Shown: piece after piece, positions 34,779 to 42,769 of the stretch
Layout of the letters: each line of letters starts with the position of its first letter
How positions within the stretch are numbered: the stretch's first letter is position 1
Origin: an uncultured Ruminococcus sp.
Lineage (GTDB): Bacteria > Bacillota > Clostridia > UBA1212
NCBI GenBank assembly: GCA_902792515.1
Contig: CADAZX010000014.1
Span: 1 to 46,693 of the forward strand
Length of the DNA stretch: 46,693 bases
Reading direction: 5' to 3'
Position numbers and translations under genes: made by a program
Notes under the pieces: model-generated
What the model saw: the letters and a program-made list of their open reading frames with translations, nothing else
Database searches by the model: none
Told to the model about the DNA's origin: nothing

Positions 34779-36101
34779 TTATTCAACCTTCCTCAGGTCG
34801 ATTTTATACTTCTTCAAATAGTACACGTACGCTGCCAGCGACACAATGGTGTCGAAAGCGTTCCCGATGCCGAACAGCAGCGCGATGCCGGTCAGGGTCG
34901 GAGTCCAGACGCCGCAGAGGTACAGAATGAACGCTGCGCCGTAGTACAACGTGTTCGTGACCACGGACTCGAAGAGCATGTAGTTCGTCTTCCCGCGGCC
35001 GTAAAACGTGGCGTCGAAAACGTTCTGGACCGCAAAAAGCACGTAAAAGCCGAGCAGCATCAGCACTAATTTGAACAGCTTGTCCACGTCCGTAAACTGA
35101 AGCACGTGCGTCATGAACGGCTTCCAGACCGGAATGCTCGCGCACCACAGCACCGCCACAATGAACGTGATTGCGAAATATCCAAGGGTGTTCTTCCGCA
35201 CGTTTTCCTCGCTCTCGGCGGTTTCTTTTTTGATGAGTTCACCGAGCTGCAAAACCGGCAGCAGCAGCCAGCCCCAGATGAAATTGTTGGCAACCCAGTA
35301 TGTGCCCTGCTCGCCCACCACGTTCACCATCCGCGCGACCATCAGCATGTAGGCGACGTTGCGCACCAGCGACTCGAGGCCCGAAATTCCTCCTATTTTT
35401 AGGAAATCTTTCATCCACTTGAAGTCGAGCTTTTCTTTCGTGAACACCTTCACGTCCTCTCTTGCGAGGAGGATCAGCGACACAGCGAGAAGAATCACGT
35501 TCACGGCTATATTTGAGTAGCCTATGCCGTTCACGCCCAGGTTCAGTGACACCGGGAGATTCGAGACAAGAAACGTATCAAGCACCAGCGATAGAACGAG
35601 CCGTGCGCCCGTAAGGATGTAAATATACCGGCTCCGGTTGACCGTTACCAGCGCCACCAGCGCGAACTGCGCGAGAATCGAGAACACGTTCGCAACGCTT
35701 TCGATCCGGATGTACGATGCCGATGATGCGATGATGCTTGTATCCGCCGCCATAAGTCCCAGAAGCTGCTCCGCGAAAATGAAAATCACGGCGGAAAGCA
35801 CCGCGTAGACGCCGAGCGCCGTCATCATTCCCGTGCGTATGCGGTTTGAGAATTCATTTTTGTCCTCGCGCACCTTTCCCACGAAGAAGAACAGCGGCAG
35901 AATGATTGCCTCGCTGATAACTTCGTAAATGAGGTTTACCCACGAAAGCTGGCCTGCAATCGAGAACGACCAGTCCCCCGGCAGCTGCCCGAGGAAGAAC
36001 ACTCTGACCGTAGTGTAAACCGTCGGACAGAGGCCCAGGACAATAAGCGCAAGATACAGCTTCCGGTTGATATTTCCGAGTGATTTAAAGATTGTTTTCA
36101 T
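34779..36101 (-). CDS. MATE-family multidrug/cation exporter
   Basis: 440 aa with 12 predicted membrane helices. Two halves each start with a conserved glutamate/asparagine-rich loop; the segment YIRIESVANVFSILAQFALVA and a later IGGISGLESLVRNVA are typical of MATE (MatE) antiporters. It should export cations or drugs using an ion gradient. Ribosome binding site is weak. It lies 30 nt upstream of the big helicase gene on the same strand, but GC content differs, so the two may be independent. Confidence 0.85.
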   Translation of the reverse strand: MKTIFKSLGNINRKLYLALIVLGLCPTVYTTVRVFFLGQLPGDWSFSIAGQLSWVNLIYEVISEAIILPLFFFVGKVREDKNEFSNRIRTGMMTALGVYAVLSAVIFIFAEQLLGLMAADTSIIASSASYIRIESVANVFSILAQFALVALVTVNRSRYIYILTGARLVLSLVLDTFLVSNLPVSLNLGVNGIGYSNIAVNVILLAVSLILLAREDVKVFTKEKLDFKWMKDFLKIGGISGLESLVRNVAYMLMVARMVNVVGEQGTYWVANNFIWGWLLLPVLQLGELIKKETAESEENVRKNTLGYFAITFIVAVLWCASIPVWKPFMTHVLQFTDVDKLFKLVLMLLGFYVLFAVQNVFDATFYGRGKTNYMLFESVVTNTLYYGAAFILYLCGVWTPTLTGIALLFGIGNAFDTIVSLAAYVYYLKKYKIDLRKVE

Positions 36102-36173
36102 TTACTGTTCTTCCGCGTCATATCGCACCGTTTTACGGGCGATGAGTAGTCATTACTTGCGTTTTTAAGCTTT

Positions 36174-36707
36174 TCACGCCTCAATGCACCTTACGATCTC
36201 CTCCATGCTCTCCGCGAAAAAGATCCCGCGCTGGCGCGCCTCGGTTGACAGGCCGTTTTCGATCATCGTGGCGAGCAGCTGCTTGAGTCCGTCGTAAAAC
36301 CCGTTGTGGTTGTAAATTATGCACGGCGCGTCGAGGTGGCCAAGGGAGACCTTCGACATGATTTCGCTGATTTCCTCGAGCGTTCCGGTTCCGCCTGGCA
36401 TCGCGACAAAGGCGTCGCCGAGCTCGATCATTTTCGCTTTCCGTTCCGACATGTCGGCCGTGACGATCAGCTGAGTCAGGCCGTCGTACTGAAGCTCCTT
36501 TTCCACAAAAAAGGCCGGCTCCACACCGATCGCCTTGCCGCCTGCAGCCATCGTACTCTTTGCGAGGACGCCCATGAGGCCGATTTCCGAGCCGCCGTAA
36601 ACAAGAACGTGGCCGTTTCTGCCGATCCACGCGCCAAGCTCCTCGACCGCTTTTGTGAGCGAAACGTCGTTGCCCCCGTATGCTCCCAGATAAACCGTGA
36701 TGTTCAT
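36174..36707 (-). CDS. LOG-family protein (cytokinin-activating nucleosidase-like)
   Basis: 177 aa from ATG 36707 (GGAGG upstream; the 36782 start is rejected). MNITVYLGAYGGND is the Rossmann start and AMPGGTGTLEE (about residue 92) is the hallmark PGGxGTxxE of LOG/TIGR00730 proteins, which act as phosphoribohydrolases on nucleoside monophosphates. Bacterial function is usually nucleotide housekeeping. Confidence 0.9.
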   Translation of the reverse strand: MNITVYLGAYGGNDVSLTKAVEELGAWIGRNGHVLVYGGSEIGLMGVLAKSTMAAGGKAIGVEPAFFVEKELQYDGLTQLIVTADMSERKAKMIELGDAFVAMPGGTGTLEEISEIMSKVSLGHLDAPCIIYNHNGFYDGLKQLLATMIENGLSTEARQRGIFFAESMEEIVRCIEA

Positions 36708-36794
36708 TTTTCCTCCAAAAATATAACCGGTGTCATTCTTTGAAGCGGCGCCGTCAAGGCGCGCAAATATAAAACAAGGCAAGAACCTGCGTTC

Positions 36795-36824
36795 CGCGCC
36801 GGCGGGTCACTGCCCGCCGGCGCG
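36795..36824. terminator. GC-rich hairpin downstream of the amphipathic orphan
   Basis: CGCGCCGGCGGG, loop TCACTG, CCCGCCGGCGCG: a perfect 12-bp stem located about 35 nt after the stop of the 36858-37202 gene. No T-run follows, so it may be a non-canonical terminator or a structured palindrome. Confidence 0.6.
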
Positions 36825-36857
36825 AAACCTTCCGGCTCCTGCCGTGTGATTGGCTTG

Positions 36858-37202
36858 TTATTTCTGCTCTTCCGAAGATTGCTCTTCCGAGGGCTGCTCG
36901 TCGACGACGTCCGCTTCGTCCGGCGTGACGTTTTCCTCGCGGTCCGGCTTCCCGGCGACTTTTCTCGCAGTGCCAGATACTGCCTGTCCGAGCGACTTGC
37001 CTGTATTTCCGAAGCTGTGCCCGACCTCGCTCCACGTGTCGCGAAGGTCAGTCTTGATGGGCTCGCCGTTTTCGTCCTTCGGCTCCTCGTCGAGAAGCCT
37101 GTCGGCTCCGACTTTAACCGACTTCAATATCGATTTCCCGAGCCCCGCAAACGACTTGCCGATGCCCTTTCCGGTATCTTTCCATTTATCTTTTACACTC
37201 AT
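36858..37202 (-). CDS. Small charged amphipathic protein
   Basis: 114 aa, AAGGAGG ribosome binding site, own promoter. The first 50 residues alternate Lys and Gly/Ser/Leu in amphipathic helices (KDKWKDTGKGIGKSFAGLGK), the middle repeats the GKSLG theme (SFGNTGKSLGQAVSG) and the C-terminus is a Glu/Gln/Ser tail. Similar proteins occur in many Clostridia with no known role. Membrane-surface binding is suggested by the helices only. Confidence 0.75.
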   Translation of the reverse strand: MSVKDKWKDTGKGIGKSFAGLGKSILKSVKVGADRLLDEEPKDENGEPIKTDLRDTWSEVGHSFGNTGKSLGQAVSGTARKVAGKPDREENVTPDEADVVDEQPSEEQSSEEQK

Positions 37203-37238
37203 TTTTTAAAGCCTCCTTGCGTAAATCTTTATAAGGTA

Positions 37239-37267
37239 ATTTTACCCGATTTTCGCCGGGAATGCAA
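37239..37267 (-). promoter_or_regulatory. Promoter of the amphipathic protein gene
   Basis: On the minus strand, -35 TTGCAT (37262-37267), 17-nt spacer, -10 TAAAAT (37239-37244), about 37 nt before ATG 37202. Confidence 0.55.
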
Positions 37268-37337
37268 TTGAGATTATTCCCGAAACCACGCAAACCACGC
37301 AAAAAAGGCCCAAAACCGTCCAAACTGTCCCTGCCGC

Positions 37338-37997
37338 TTAAAAGTCGATCTTTTCAAAACGCTTTTCCGCCGCGTTCATGCTCGCGAAAAACAACGCCGC
37401 GTAGATCGCCGCCGACGCGACCAGGATCGCCAGCCTGACGTAAAAACCGTCCGCTCCGGTCTTGTTTAACGCCCCGAGCCCCGGGATATGGTGGAGAACC
37501 TCCGTCGCGACAATGAAAACGAACGCCAGCACTGAAAACACTATAAAAGGCTTCCCGATCTTGTAGGCGGTTTTGTAGAAGCCGCAGATGAAAACCGTGT
37601 TGAAAATGGTGAAAACGATCAAAACGTACCCGAGCAGCGCGAGATTCGGCTGCATCAGAGCGTTTTTGTCGTACGGCGGGACTTCCGAAAGAGCCGTCCG
37701 GAGCGCCGTCAGCGCCGCAAATCCCGCAAACGCCAGCGCCTCGACGACTGCCGCAAACAGATATTTTGCCTTCACCGCGTCGCGTTTAGCAACCGGGAGA
37801 AGCACCGTGTAGAGCGTGTCGTTGGCCTCGCGCGCGTTCTGGAACGAGTAGAAAATCCCCAGGCACACGAAAAACGCGCCGACGAGAGCCGGGTAGTTCG
37901 GTATCATGCAGAACGCGGCGCCGAGAATGAAAACGTACGACAGCGGCGACGCGGAGAGTTTCAGTTCCTTGAAAACGAGCTTCGCAGTGTTACTCAT
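37338..37997 (-). CDS. ABC-2-type transporter permease
   Basis: 219 aa with six predicted membrane helices. The N-terminal SPLSYVFILGAAFCMIPNYPALVG and the loop NAREANDTLYTVLLPVAKRDAV are typical of ABC2_membrane_5 (PF13346) permeases found in Gram-positive antibiotic-resistance or peptide exporters. It overlaps the ATPase gene by 8 nt, so they form one unit with the AbrB-type regulator upstream. Confidence 0.85.
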   Translation of the reverse strand: MSNTAKLVFKELKLSASPLSYVFILGAAFCMIPNYPALVGAFFVCLGIFYSFQNAREANDTLYTVLLPVAKRDAVKAKYLFAAVVEALAFAGFAALTALRTALSEVPPYDKNALMQPNLALLGYVLIVFTIFNTVFICGFYKTAYKIGKPFIVFSVLAFVFIVATEVLHHIPGLGALNKTGADGFYVRLAILVASAAIYAALFFASMNAAEKRFEKIDF

Positions 37998-38742
37998 TGT
38001 TCTCCCCCTTCCTCTCGAGCCTCACCACAATGTCCTCGAGACTTTCATTTCCGGTCTCCGAAAAGCGCCCGATGAAATCGTTCTTCGTCTCGTCGGCCAC
38101 TATCCCGCCCTTCCGGATGAAAACGATCCTGTCCGCGCACTTTTCAAGGTCGCTCACAATGTGCGTCGAAAACAGAATCGTGACGTTCTCCTTCGTGAGC
38201 TCGCGGAAAATGTCGAGCACTTCGGCGCGCGAAAACGGGTCAAGCCCGCTCGTGGGTTCGTCGAGAATCAGAAGCCGCGCCCTGTGCGACAGCGCGAGCG
38301 CGAGGTTCAGCTTGACCTTCATTCCCTCAGAAAGCTCGGACGGCGTCTTCTCCTCGTCGAGTTCGAACTTCTCCAGCAGCCGCCTGTACTCGTCCTCGTC
38401 CCACGTCTCGTAAAACGTCTTCGTGACGTCAACGATGGTTTTGATTTTTTTGCGCTTGTAGTAATCGACCGCGCCGCCGGAAAAGCCGATCATCTGCTTG
38501 ATCTCTCTCTCGTGCTCTCTCGCGTCAAGGCCGAAGAAACGCACGTTCCCCGCAGAAGGATGAACGAGCCCGAGCAGCGACTTTAGCGTGGTGCTTTTGC
38601 CTGCTCCGTTCCGTCCCACAAAACCGCAGATTTCGCCTTCGTTTACGGAAAAAGTGACGTTGTTAAGTTTGAATTTCGGGTACTCCTTGCAGAGGCCCTC
38701 GATCGCGAGCGCCGGCTCCTTTTTTGTGTCAGTCTGCGTCAT
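37990..38742 (-). CDS. ABC transporter ATP-binding protein
   Basis: 250 aa from ATG 38742 (GAGGAG upstream; a longer frame is rejected). GFVGRNGAGKST is Walker A, LSEGMKVKLNLALAL the ABC signature and LLILDEPTSGLD Walker B. It energises the ABC-2 permease encoded next. Export of a peptide, lipid or drug is likely; the substrate is unknown. It overlaps the AbrB-like gene by 14 nt. Confidence 0.93.
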   Translation of the reverse strand: MTQTDTKKEPALAIEGLCKEYPKFKLNNVTFSVNEGEICGFVGRNGAGKSTTLKSLLGLVHPSAGNVRFFGLDAREHEREIKQMIGFSGGAVDYYKRKKIKTIVDVTKTFYETWDEDEYRRLLEKFELDEEKTPSELSEGMKVKLNLALALSHRARLLILDEPTSGLDPFSRAEVLDIFRELTKENVTILFSTHIVSDLEKCADRIVFIRKGGIVADETKNDFIGRFSETGNESLEDIVVRLERKGENNE

Positions 38743-38950
38743 TTTTCTCCTCCTCGCCGAAAATCGCCTTTCGAAAATCGGCAAAAGTGCTCTTCGGAGG
38801 GATCGCGATCCCCCGTTTGTCGTCGGCAAGCAGGATCAGCGTGTCCCCCGCCTCGATGCCAAAAATGTCTCTCAACTGCTTGGGAATGACGATCTGTCCC
38901 TTTTCGCCAACCGTGACGCTGTAAGCGTATTTACCCGCAGGTTTTTTCAA
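38729..38950 (-). CDS. AbrB/SpoVT-type transcription regulator
   Basis: 73 aa. YSVTVGEKGQIVIPKQLRD is the swapped-hairpin AbrB DNA-binding domain; the C-terminal 30 residues are a linker and a charged tail. The start is TTG 38950: AGGAGG lies 8 nt upstream of it, whereas the GTG three codons earlier sits inside that ribosome binding site. Position upstream of an ABC-2 exporter, with overlap, is a common Firmicute arrangement in which the regulator controls the exporter and itself. Confidence 0.88.
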   Translation of the reverse strand: MKKPAGKYAYSVTVGEKGQIVIPKQLRDIFGIEAGDTLILLADDKRGIAIPPKSTFADFRKAIFGEEEKNDAD

Positions 38951-38968
38951 ACCGGCCACCTCCTGAAA

Positions 38969-38985
38969 GTATGATTTGTATGATT
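38969..38985 (-). promoter_or_regulatory. Direct-repeat operator candidate of the AbrB-like regulator
   Basis: GTATGATT occurs twice, at 38969-38976 and 38978-38985, one base apart, between the -10 box and the ribosome binding site. Tandem 9-bp spacing just after the promoter suits binding of a small dimeric regulator and autorepression. Inference from position only. Confidence 0.45.
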
Positions 38986-39014
38986 AGTATAACATTTCTT
39001 ACCGAAGCAGTCAA
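38986..39014 (-). promoter_or_regulatory. Promoter of the AbrB/ABC-2 operon
   Basis: On the minus strand, -35 TTGACT (39009-39014), 17-nt spacer, -10 TATACT (38986-38991), about 35 nt before the TTG start. Confidence 0.75.
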
Positions 39015-39071
39015 GCGTTTTTCGCCTGTTGAAACGTAATTTCGTATTTTCGTATTTTCGAGCAAATAATA

Positions 39072-39099
39072 AGTCCCGCCGATTTTCCGCAGCGGGACT
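39072..39099. terminator. Hairpin after the 39178-39687 gene
   Basis: AGTCCCGC, 12-nt loop, GCGGGACT: an 8-bp stem about 80 nt after the minus-strand orphan gene stop; a T-rich stretch follows on the minus strand. Probable terminator. Confidence 0.5.
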
Positions 39100-39177
39100 C
39101 TACTTAAAACACTTATTTTCGCAATCGGATTCATCAAGCACGCGCTTTGCGGCTGCATTCGCCGGCGTTTCTCCCGG

Positions 39178-39687
39178 TCAGTCCGCCTTGTTTTTGTCGA
39201 TAAACTCTTGACAGCCGACCTCTTCGGCGATCTCAAACACTTTTTCGATAAGATTTCCTGAATAGTTTCCGTTTTGTTCAAGGACGACCTCTTCCGCCAG
39301 TGAAAGATCGCCTGAAGACAGCACTTCCCGCAGGTATTCCTCGATCTCCGCGTCGTCCGGGATTATCTCCTCCGCGTCGTCCGGGAAGAAAACGGAAATC
39401 GTGTAGCCGTTGTCAAAAGGGCTCTCCGACTTCGCAAAGCACTCAAGCGCTAACGCATCGTCCCCCTCTTCGCGGAGCTTTTCAATTTCCCGCTGTTCGA
39501 TTTCTTTGTATGCGCCGTCGAGCACCGCCTGAAGCTCCGGCACATCCTCAAAATACGTCCCGGTCATTACTGCCCGTTTGACCGCCTTTTCGATCTCCGG
39601 CTCGCAGTTTTCAAACTCCAGTTCGCAAACGTCGCTGCCCGCGTCGTATTTTCCAAGCTTCACAGTATAATTCAAAAGGAATTTCAT
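39178..39687 (-). CDS. Acidic hypothetical protein
   Basis: 169 aa from ATG 39687 (GGAGG upstream). It is Glu/Asp-rich with a helical middle (EIEQREIEKLREEGDDALAL) and no signal or motif I recognise. A perfect consensus promoter (39723-39751) lies just upstream, so it is probably well expressed. Confidence 0.75.
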   Translation of the reverse strand: MKFLLNYTVKLGKYDAGSDVCELEFENCEPEIEKAVKRAVMTGTYFEDVPELQAVLDGAYKEIEQREIEKLREEGDDALALECFAKSESPFDNGYTISVFFPDDAEEIIPDDAEIEEYLREVLSSGDLSLAEEVVLEQNGNYSGNLIEKVFEIAEEVGCQEFIDKNKAD

Positions 39688-39722
39688 AAAATAACCTCCA
39701 AAAGTTGTCAAACTCCGCCTTT

Positions 39723-39751
39723 ATTATAAGAAAAACCATCCGCCCTGTCAA
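39723..39751 (-). promoter_or_regulatory. Consensus sigma-A promoter of the acidic orphan
   Basis: On the minus strand, -35 TTGACA (39746-39751), 17-nt spacer, -10 TATAAT (39723-39728); both hexamers perfect. Confidence 0.85.
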
Positions 39752-39836
39752 TCTACGTTCTCCGCGCCAATATCCTGTAATCGTTCGCGCGGCTGGCCCC
39801 GCCCGTTTCCTTCCGTTTTTTCCCGCATTTATATCG

Positions 39837-39865
39837 TTGAATTTCTATGTGTTTTCTGATATAGT
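39837..39865 (+). promoter_or_regulatory. Promoter of the PhnP-like hydrolase
   Basis: -35 TTGAAT (39837-39842), 17-nt spacer, -10 TATAGT (39860-39865), about 84 nt before ATG 39949. Confidence 0.7.
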
Positions 39866-39948
39866 ACCTGCAGTTAAATGCTTTGGCGATGACCCGGAGA
39901 GGCGCACTCAGGCAAACCGGATTTATAGAGACGAAAAGGAGAAATTCA

Positions 39949-40779
39949 ATGAAAATCAGATACCTCGGTACCGCCGCCGCGGAGGGCTGGCCGGCACTCT
40001 TCTGCACCTGCAAAGCCTGCAAGCTGGCGCGCGAAAAAGGCGGCCGCAACATCCGCACACGGTCGCAGAGCATTATCGACGACCGCCTGCTGATCGATTT
40101 TTCCGCGGACACGTACTGGCACTTCATCAAAAACGACATCAAAATGGACGAGATCGGCGCCTGCATCATCACGCACAGCCACGAGGATCACCTCTACGCG
40201 GAGGATTTTTGCAACAGGAGAACCGGTTTTGCGCACCTTGACGAAGGATCCGCGGAGTACCTGACAGTGTACGGCACGCAGAGACCCGTTCAGAAGGTCA
40301 CAGAGGCCACTTTCCGGTGCGCCCCCGATAGAATTCACACCCAGGTACTGGAACGCTTTAAAACGGCCAAAATCGACGGCTACGACGTCACGCCGATGGA
40401 CGCCGACCACGACCCGTACGCGGACTCCGTCATTTATATAATAGAACGCGACGGAAAAGCGATGCTCTACGCGCACGACACGGGAATTTTCCCGGAGACC
40501 GACTGGGAATACATGACCGCGCGCGGGATCAGATTCGACTTCGTGTCGCTTGACTGTACGGGAGGTCTTTACGCGCAATACGAACGCGGCCACATGGGCA
40601 CGAACGCGTGCGAAAAGGTAAAAGCGAGAATGATCGCCGAAGGGCTCGCAGACGATAAAACGGTATTCTGCCTCAACCACTTCTCGCACAACGGCGGCGC
40701 GATCTACGACGAAATTGCCCCCGTGATGGGCGAAAAGGGCTTTCTTGTTTCGTTCGACGGCATGGAAGTCGAGTTCTGA
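39949..40779 (+). CDS. PhnP-like MBL-fold hydrolase
   Basis: 276 aa, AAGGAGA before ATG 39949; the ORF start 66 nt earlier is inside the leader. MKIRYLGTAAAEGWPALFCTCKAC shows the N-terminal cysteine cluster of PhnP/lactonase-like hydrolases; THSHEDH (about residue 68) is the metal site; LNHFSHNGG and DADHDPYAD provide more ligands. The enzyme probably hydrolyses a cyclic phosphodiester or similar ester. Stand-alone with its own promoter and terminator. Confidence 0.85.
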   Translation: MKIRYLGTAAAEGWPALFCTCKACKLAREKGGRNIRTRSQSIIDDRLLIDFSADTYWHFIKNDIKMDEIGACIITHSHEDHLYAEDFCNRRTGFAHLDEGSAEYLTVYGTQRPVQKVTEATFRCAPDRIHTQVLERFKTAKIDGYDVTPMDADHDPYADSVIYIIERDGKAMLYAHDTGIFPETDWEYMTARGIRFDFVSLDCTGGLYAQYERGHMGTNACEKVKARMIAEGLADDKTVFCLNHFSHNGGAIYDEIAPVMGEKGFLVSFDGMEVEF

Positions 40780-40832
40780 CGACGGAAGCGGTACACTGTT
40801 TTCCTTGAGCCCCGGAGTATATTTTTAGGCGC

Positions 40833-40874
40833 AAAACCGGCCCCGCAGTTTTTTGGATTGGCGGGGCCGGTTTT
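40833..40874. terminator. Strong bidirectional terminator
   Basis: AAAACCGGCCCCGC (40833-40846) and GCGGGGCCGGTTTT (40861-40874) form a perfect 14-bp stem with A and T tails on both sides, ending the PhnP-like gene and the convergent anti-sigma-like gene. Confidence 0.88.
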
Positions 40875-40968
40875 GACGGTTTTGTTTCATTTTCGTTTTG
40901 TGCGTTTCATCTCCGGGATTCGCGTCCCGTCGCATTCGCCCCTATTTTTGACGTCGCGGGCATTCAGT

Positions 40969-42180
40969 CTACTTTGCGTTCAGCTCGAGATATTCACGCG
41001 GAGGAATCGAGTTGATCGTCAGCACTTTTACCACGCCGTCAGGAAAATACCCGTGCATTTCCCCCAGAAACATGCCTCTTTTGGCGAAACCGTGCGCGCC
41101 GAGCTCATATTGCATGCCGCCGTTATAATTGACGTAGTCGTGATAGCAGTCGATTTTTAGCCCCCATTCACCGTACTCGGCAACAATTATTATCCGGTCA
41201 TCGCACCCGTCGATAAGCTTCATTATGTCGCTAACCGTAAATTCCACCGGGCCCCGGTCCTCCGCTCTTTCCGTGTTCGATAGCAGGTACGAGTTGCGGC
41301 ATGCCTCTTCCTCCGTTGACCCGAATCCAACGAAATCACCGTTGGAGTAGAAAAAGACGCCTGTGCCTTTGCCGGCGGTGTCATTCGGTGACTCATGGCC
41401 GAATCTGACTGTCACCCTTCCCTTGACCCCCCGGTCGATATGTTGCAAGCTGACCGGTACCGAAACGTGGAACGGCAGAAGCGCGGGGTCATCCGCGGTA
41501 TGCACTCTATGATTTTCATCCCAGAAAACATACGTACTATCGTCGAAAATAAACTCGCTTTTCATTCTGCTGAAAGAAATATCTTCGCGGTAAAGTCCGT
41601 TTTCCCCGAAAAACGTCATCATATCGGACGGTTCCGATCCGTAAATCCAGTCGTAGTCAAATGTTTTACACTCAATCAGCCAGCGATATTTTATTTTCCA
41701 ACGTGCTACTAAAACTTCGTCTGTGTGCTGATAAACCGTTTTGGATTCAGCGTCTCCAAGCGCGCAGTCGATCTGAAACTCTCCGCCGTTTTCGACGCAC
41801 AGCGGCGTGGACATTATAATCCAGTAGCCGAAGACTGTAGGCTTTGACTGGTAGGCAGGCGTTTCGGATACAATAAGCCTTTCGGTCGAATTCCGGTACA
41901 CCCTGCCGGTGCTCTCCGGATCCTGTACGTAACTGAAGCCGTAACCGTGACCGCCTTTCCCGCCTGCAACAGGTCCCGCTACGGATATTAAAACGGCCAT
42001 AACACAAACTGCCGCAATGACGGACGCCGCGATTGCGGAAAGTCTTCCCGTGTTGATTTTTTTATGCGCCGGCGCCGTTTTGACCGTCGAAGCACCGCTG
42101 CCCCGGCGCGCCGCGTCCGCCCGCTCAATAAGGTCATCGTCAATGCCCGCGACGGCATCGTACAAATCATTTATTTTCAC
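40969..42180 (-). CDS. Membrane-anchored anti-sigma-like protein
   Basis: 403 aa from GTG 42180 (GGAGGAG upstream). The first 45 residues are an acidic intracellular segment (MKINDLYDAVAGIDDDLIERADA), then one transmembrane helix (about 47-69) and a large external beta-rich domain. That layout is typical of Clostridia anti-sigma/regulator membrane proteins that accompany sigma-like regulators. Its gene overlaps the XRE-sigma4 gene by 14 nt, supporting a sensor/regulator pair. Function is inferred. Confidence 0.75.
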   Translation of the reverse strand: MKINDLYDAVAGIDDDLIERADAARRGSGASTVKTAPAHKKINTGRLSAIAASVIAAVCVMAVLISVAGPVAGGKGGHGYGFSYVQDPESTGRVYRNSTERLIVSETPAYQSKPTVFGYWIIMSTPLCVENGGEFQIDCALGDAESKTVYQHTDEVLVARWKIKYRWLIECKTFDYDWIYGSEPSDMMTFFGENGLYREDISFSRMKSEFIFDDSTYVFWDENHRVHTADDPALLPFHVSVPVSLQHIDRGVKGRVTVRFGHESPNDTAGKGTGVFFYSNGDFVGFGSTEEEACRNSYLLSNTERAEDRGPVEFTVSDIMKLIDGCDDRIIIVAEYGEWGLKIDCYHDYVNYNGGMQYELGAHGFAKRGMFLGEMHGYFPDGVVKVLTINSIPPREYLELNAK

Positions 42181-42625
42181 CGTGGATCTCCTCCTTTAAA
42201 AATCTTGTCAACTTCGCCCGTGTCCGGAAAAGGATGATTGCCGCGTTGTTGGCGCGTATCCCGTTTTCGTCCGCGATACGCTTGACATCCTCGAAGTAGT
42301 AATACCGTGCGATAAAAATGTTGGCGTCCCGTTCGGGGATCCGCCGGAGGAAAGCGCTCAAACGGACACGGAATTCGCCGGCGTCGATGCCTTCCGGAAT
42401 GCACCGCTCCAGCTCGGACAAAACCATCCCGTCAACGTCCGATAATTCCCCGGTTTCCACCCCAAGCGCGTCCGCAATCGCTTTGATCATGCCGTAGTCA
42501 GGCCTTCGACTGCCGCACTCCCATTTTGACACAAGATCCTCGGACACGAAAAGCATGTCCGCCAGCTGTTTCTGCGTCATTCCGCGTTGCTTTCTGTACC
42601 TGGAGATTTTTTCACCGATGTCCAT
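42167..42625 (-). CDS. XRE-type HTH fused to a sigma-70 region-4-like domain
   Basis: 152 aa, AAGGAGGCG before ATG 42625. Residues 1-60 are an XRE/Cro helix-turn-helix (MDIGEKISRYRKQRGMTQ, then QLADML, EDLVSKWECG). Residues 90-150 resemble sigma-70 region 4 of ECF factors (FLRRIPERDANIFIARYYY, then ADENGIRANNAAIILFRTRAKL). There is no region 2, so it cannot by itself open DNA as a sigma factor, and it may act as a DNA-binding regulator. Stop overlaps the anti-sigma-like gene. Confidence 0.8.
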   Translation of the reverse strand: MDIGEKISRYRKQRGMTQKQLADMLFVSEDLVSKWECGSRRPDYGMIKAIADALGVETGELSDVDGMVLSELERCIPEGIDAGEFRVRLSAFLRRIPERDANIFIARYYYFEDVKRIADENGIRANNAAIILFRTRAKLTRFLKEEIHGENK

Positions 42626-42647
42626 ACAGCGCCTCCTTTCGAAAACG

Positions 42648-42675
42648 ATTATAACAAATTAAATGCAGCTTGTAA
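42648..42675 (-). promoter_or_regulatory. Promoter of the XRE-sigma4 operon
   Basis: On the minus strand, -35 TTACAA (42670-42675), 16-nt spacer, extended -10 TGTTATAAT (TATAAT 42648-42653). Confidence 0.7.
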
Positions 42676-42729
42676 CCCGACAAAAAATTACATCTATTGG
42701 GGCTGAAATCCTAGGCTTTAAAATGAAGG

Positions 42730-42762
42730 GCGCCCGGCATTTTTTCGTAATTTGCCGGGCGC
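42730..42762. terminator. Hairpin terminator downstream of the nucleotidyltransferase gene
   Basis: GCGCCCGGCA (42730-42739) and TGCCGGGCGC (42753-42762) form a 10-bp stem, with TTTTTG on the plus-strand side and a T-rich stretch on the minus side. It ends the sugar-activation operon. Confidence 0.8.
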
Positions 42763-42769
42763 TTTTTGC

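Noticed and set aside
38951..38959. GTG start for the AbrB-like gene
   Set aside because: The GTG lies inside the AGGAGGTGG ribosome binding site; TTG 38950 has ideal spacing.
39883..39948. N-terminal extension of the PhnP-like gene
   Set aside because: The Shine-Dalgarno and the family start MKIRYLGTAA place the start at 39949.
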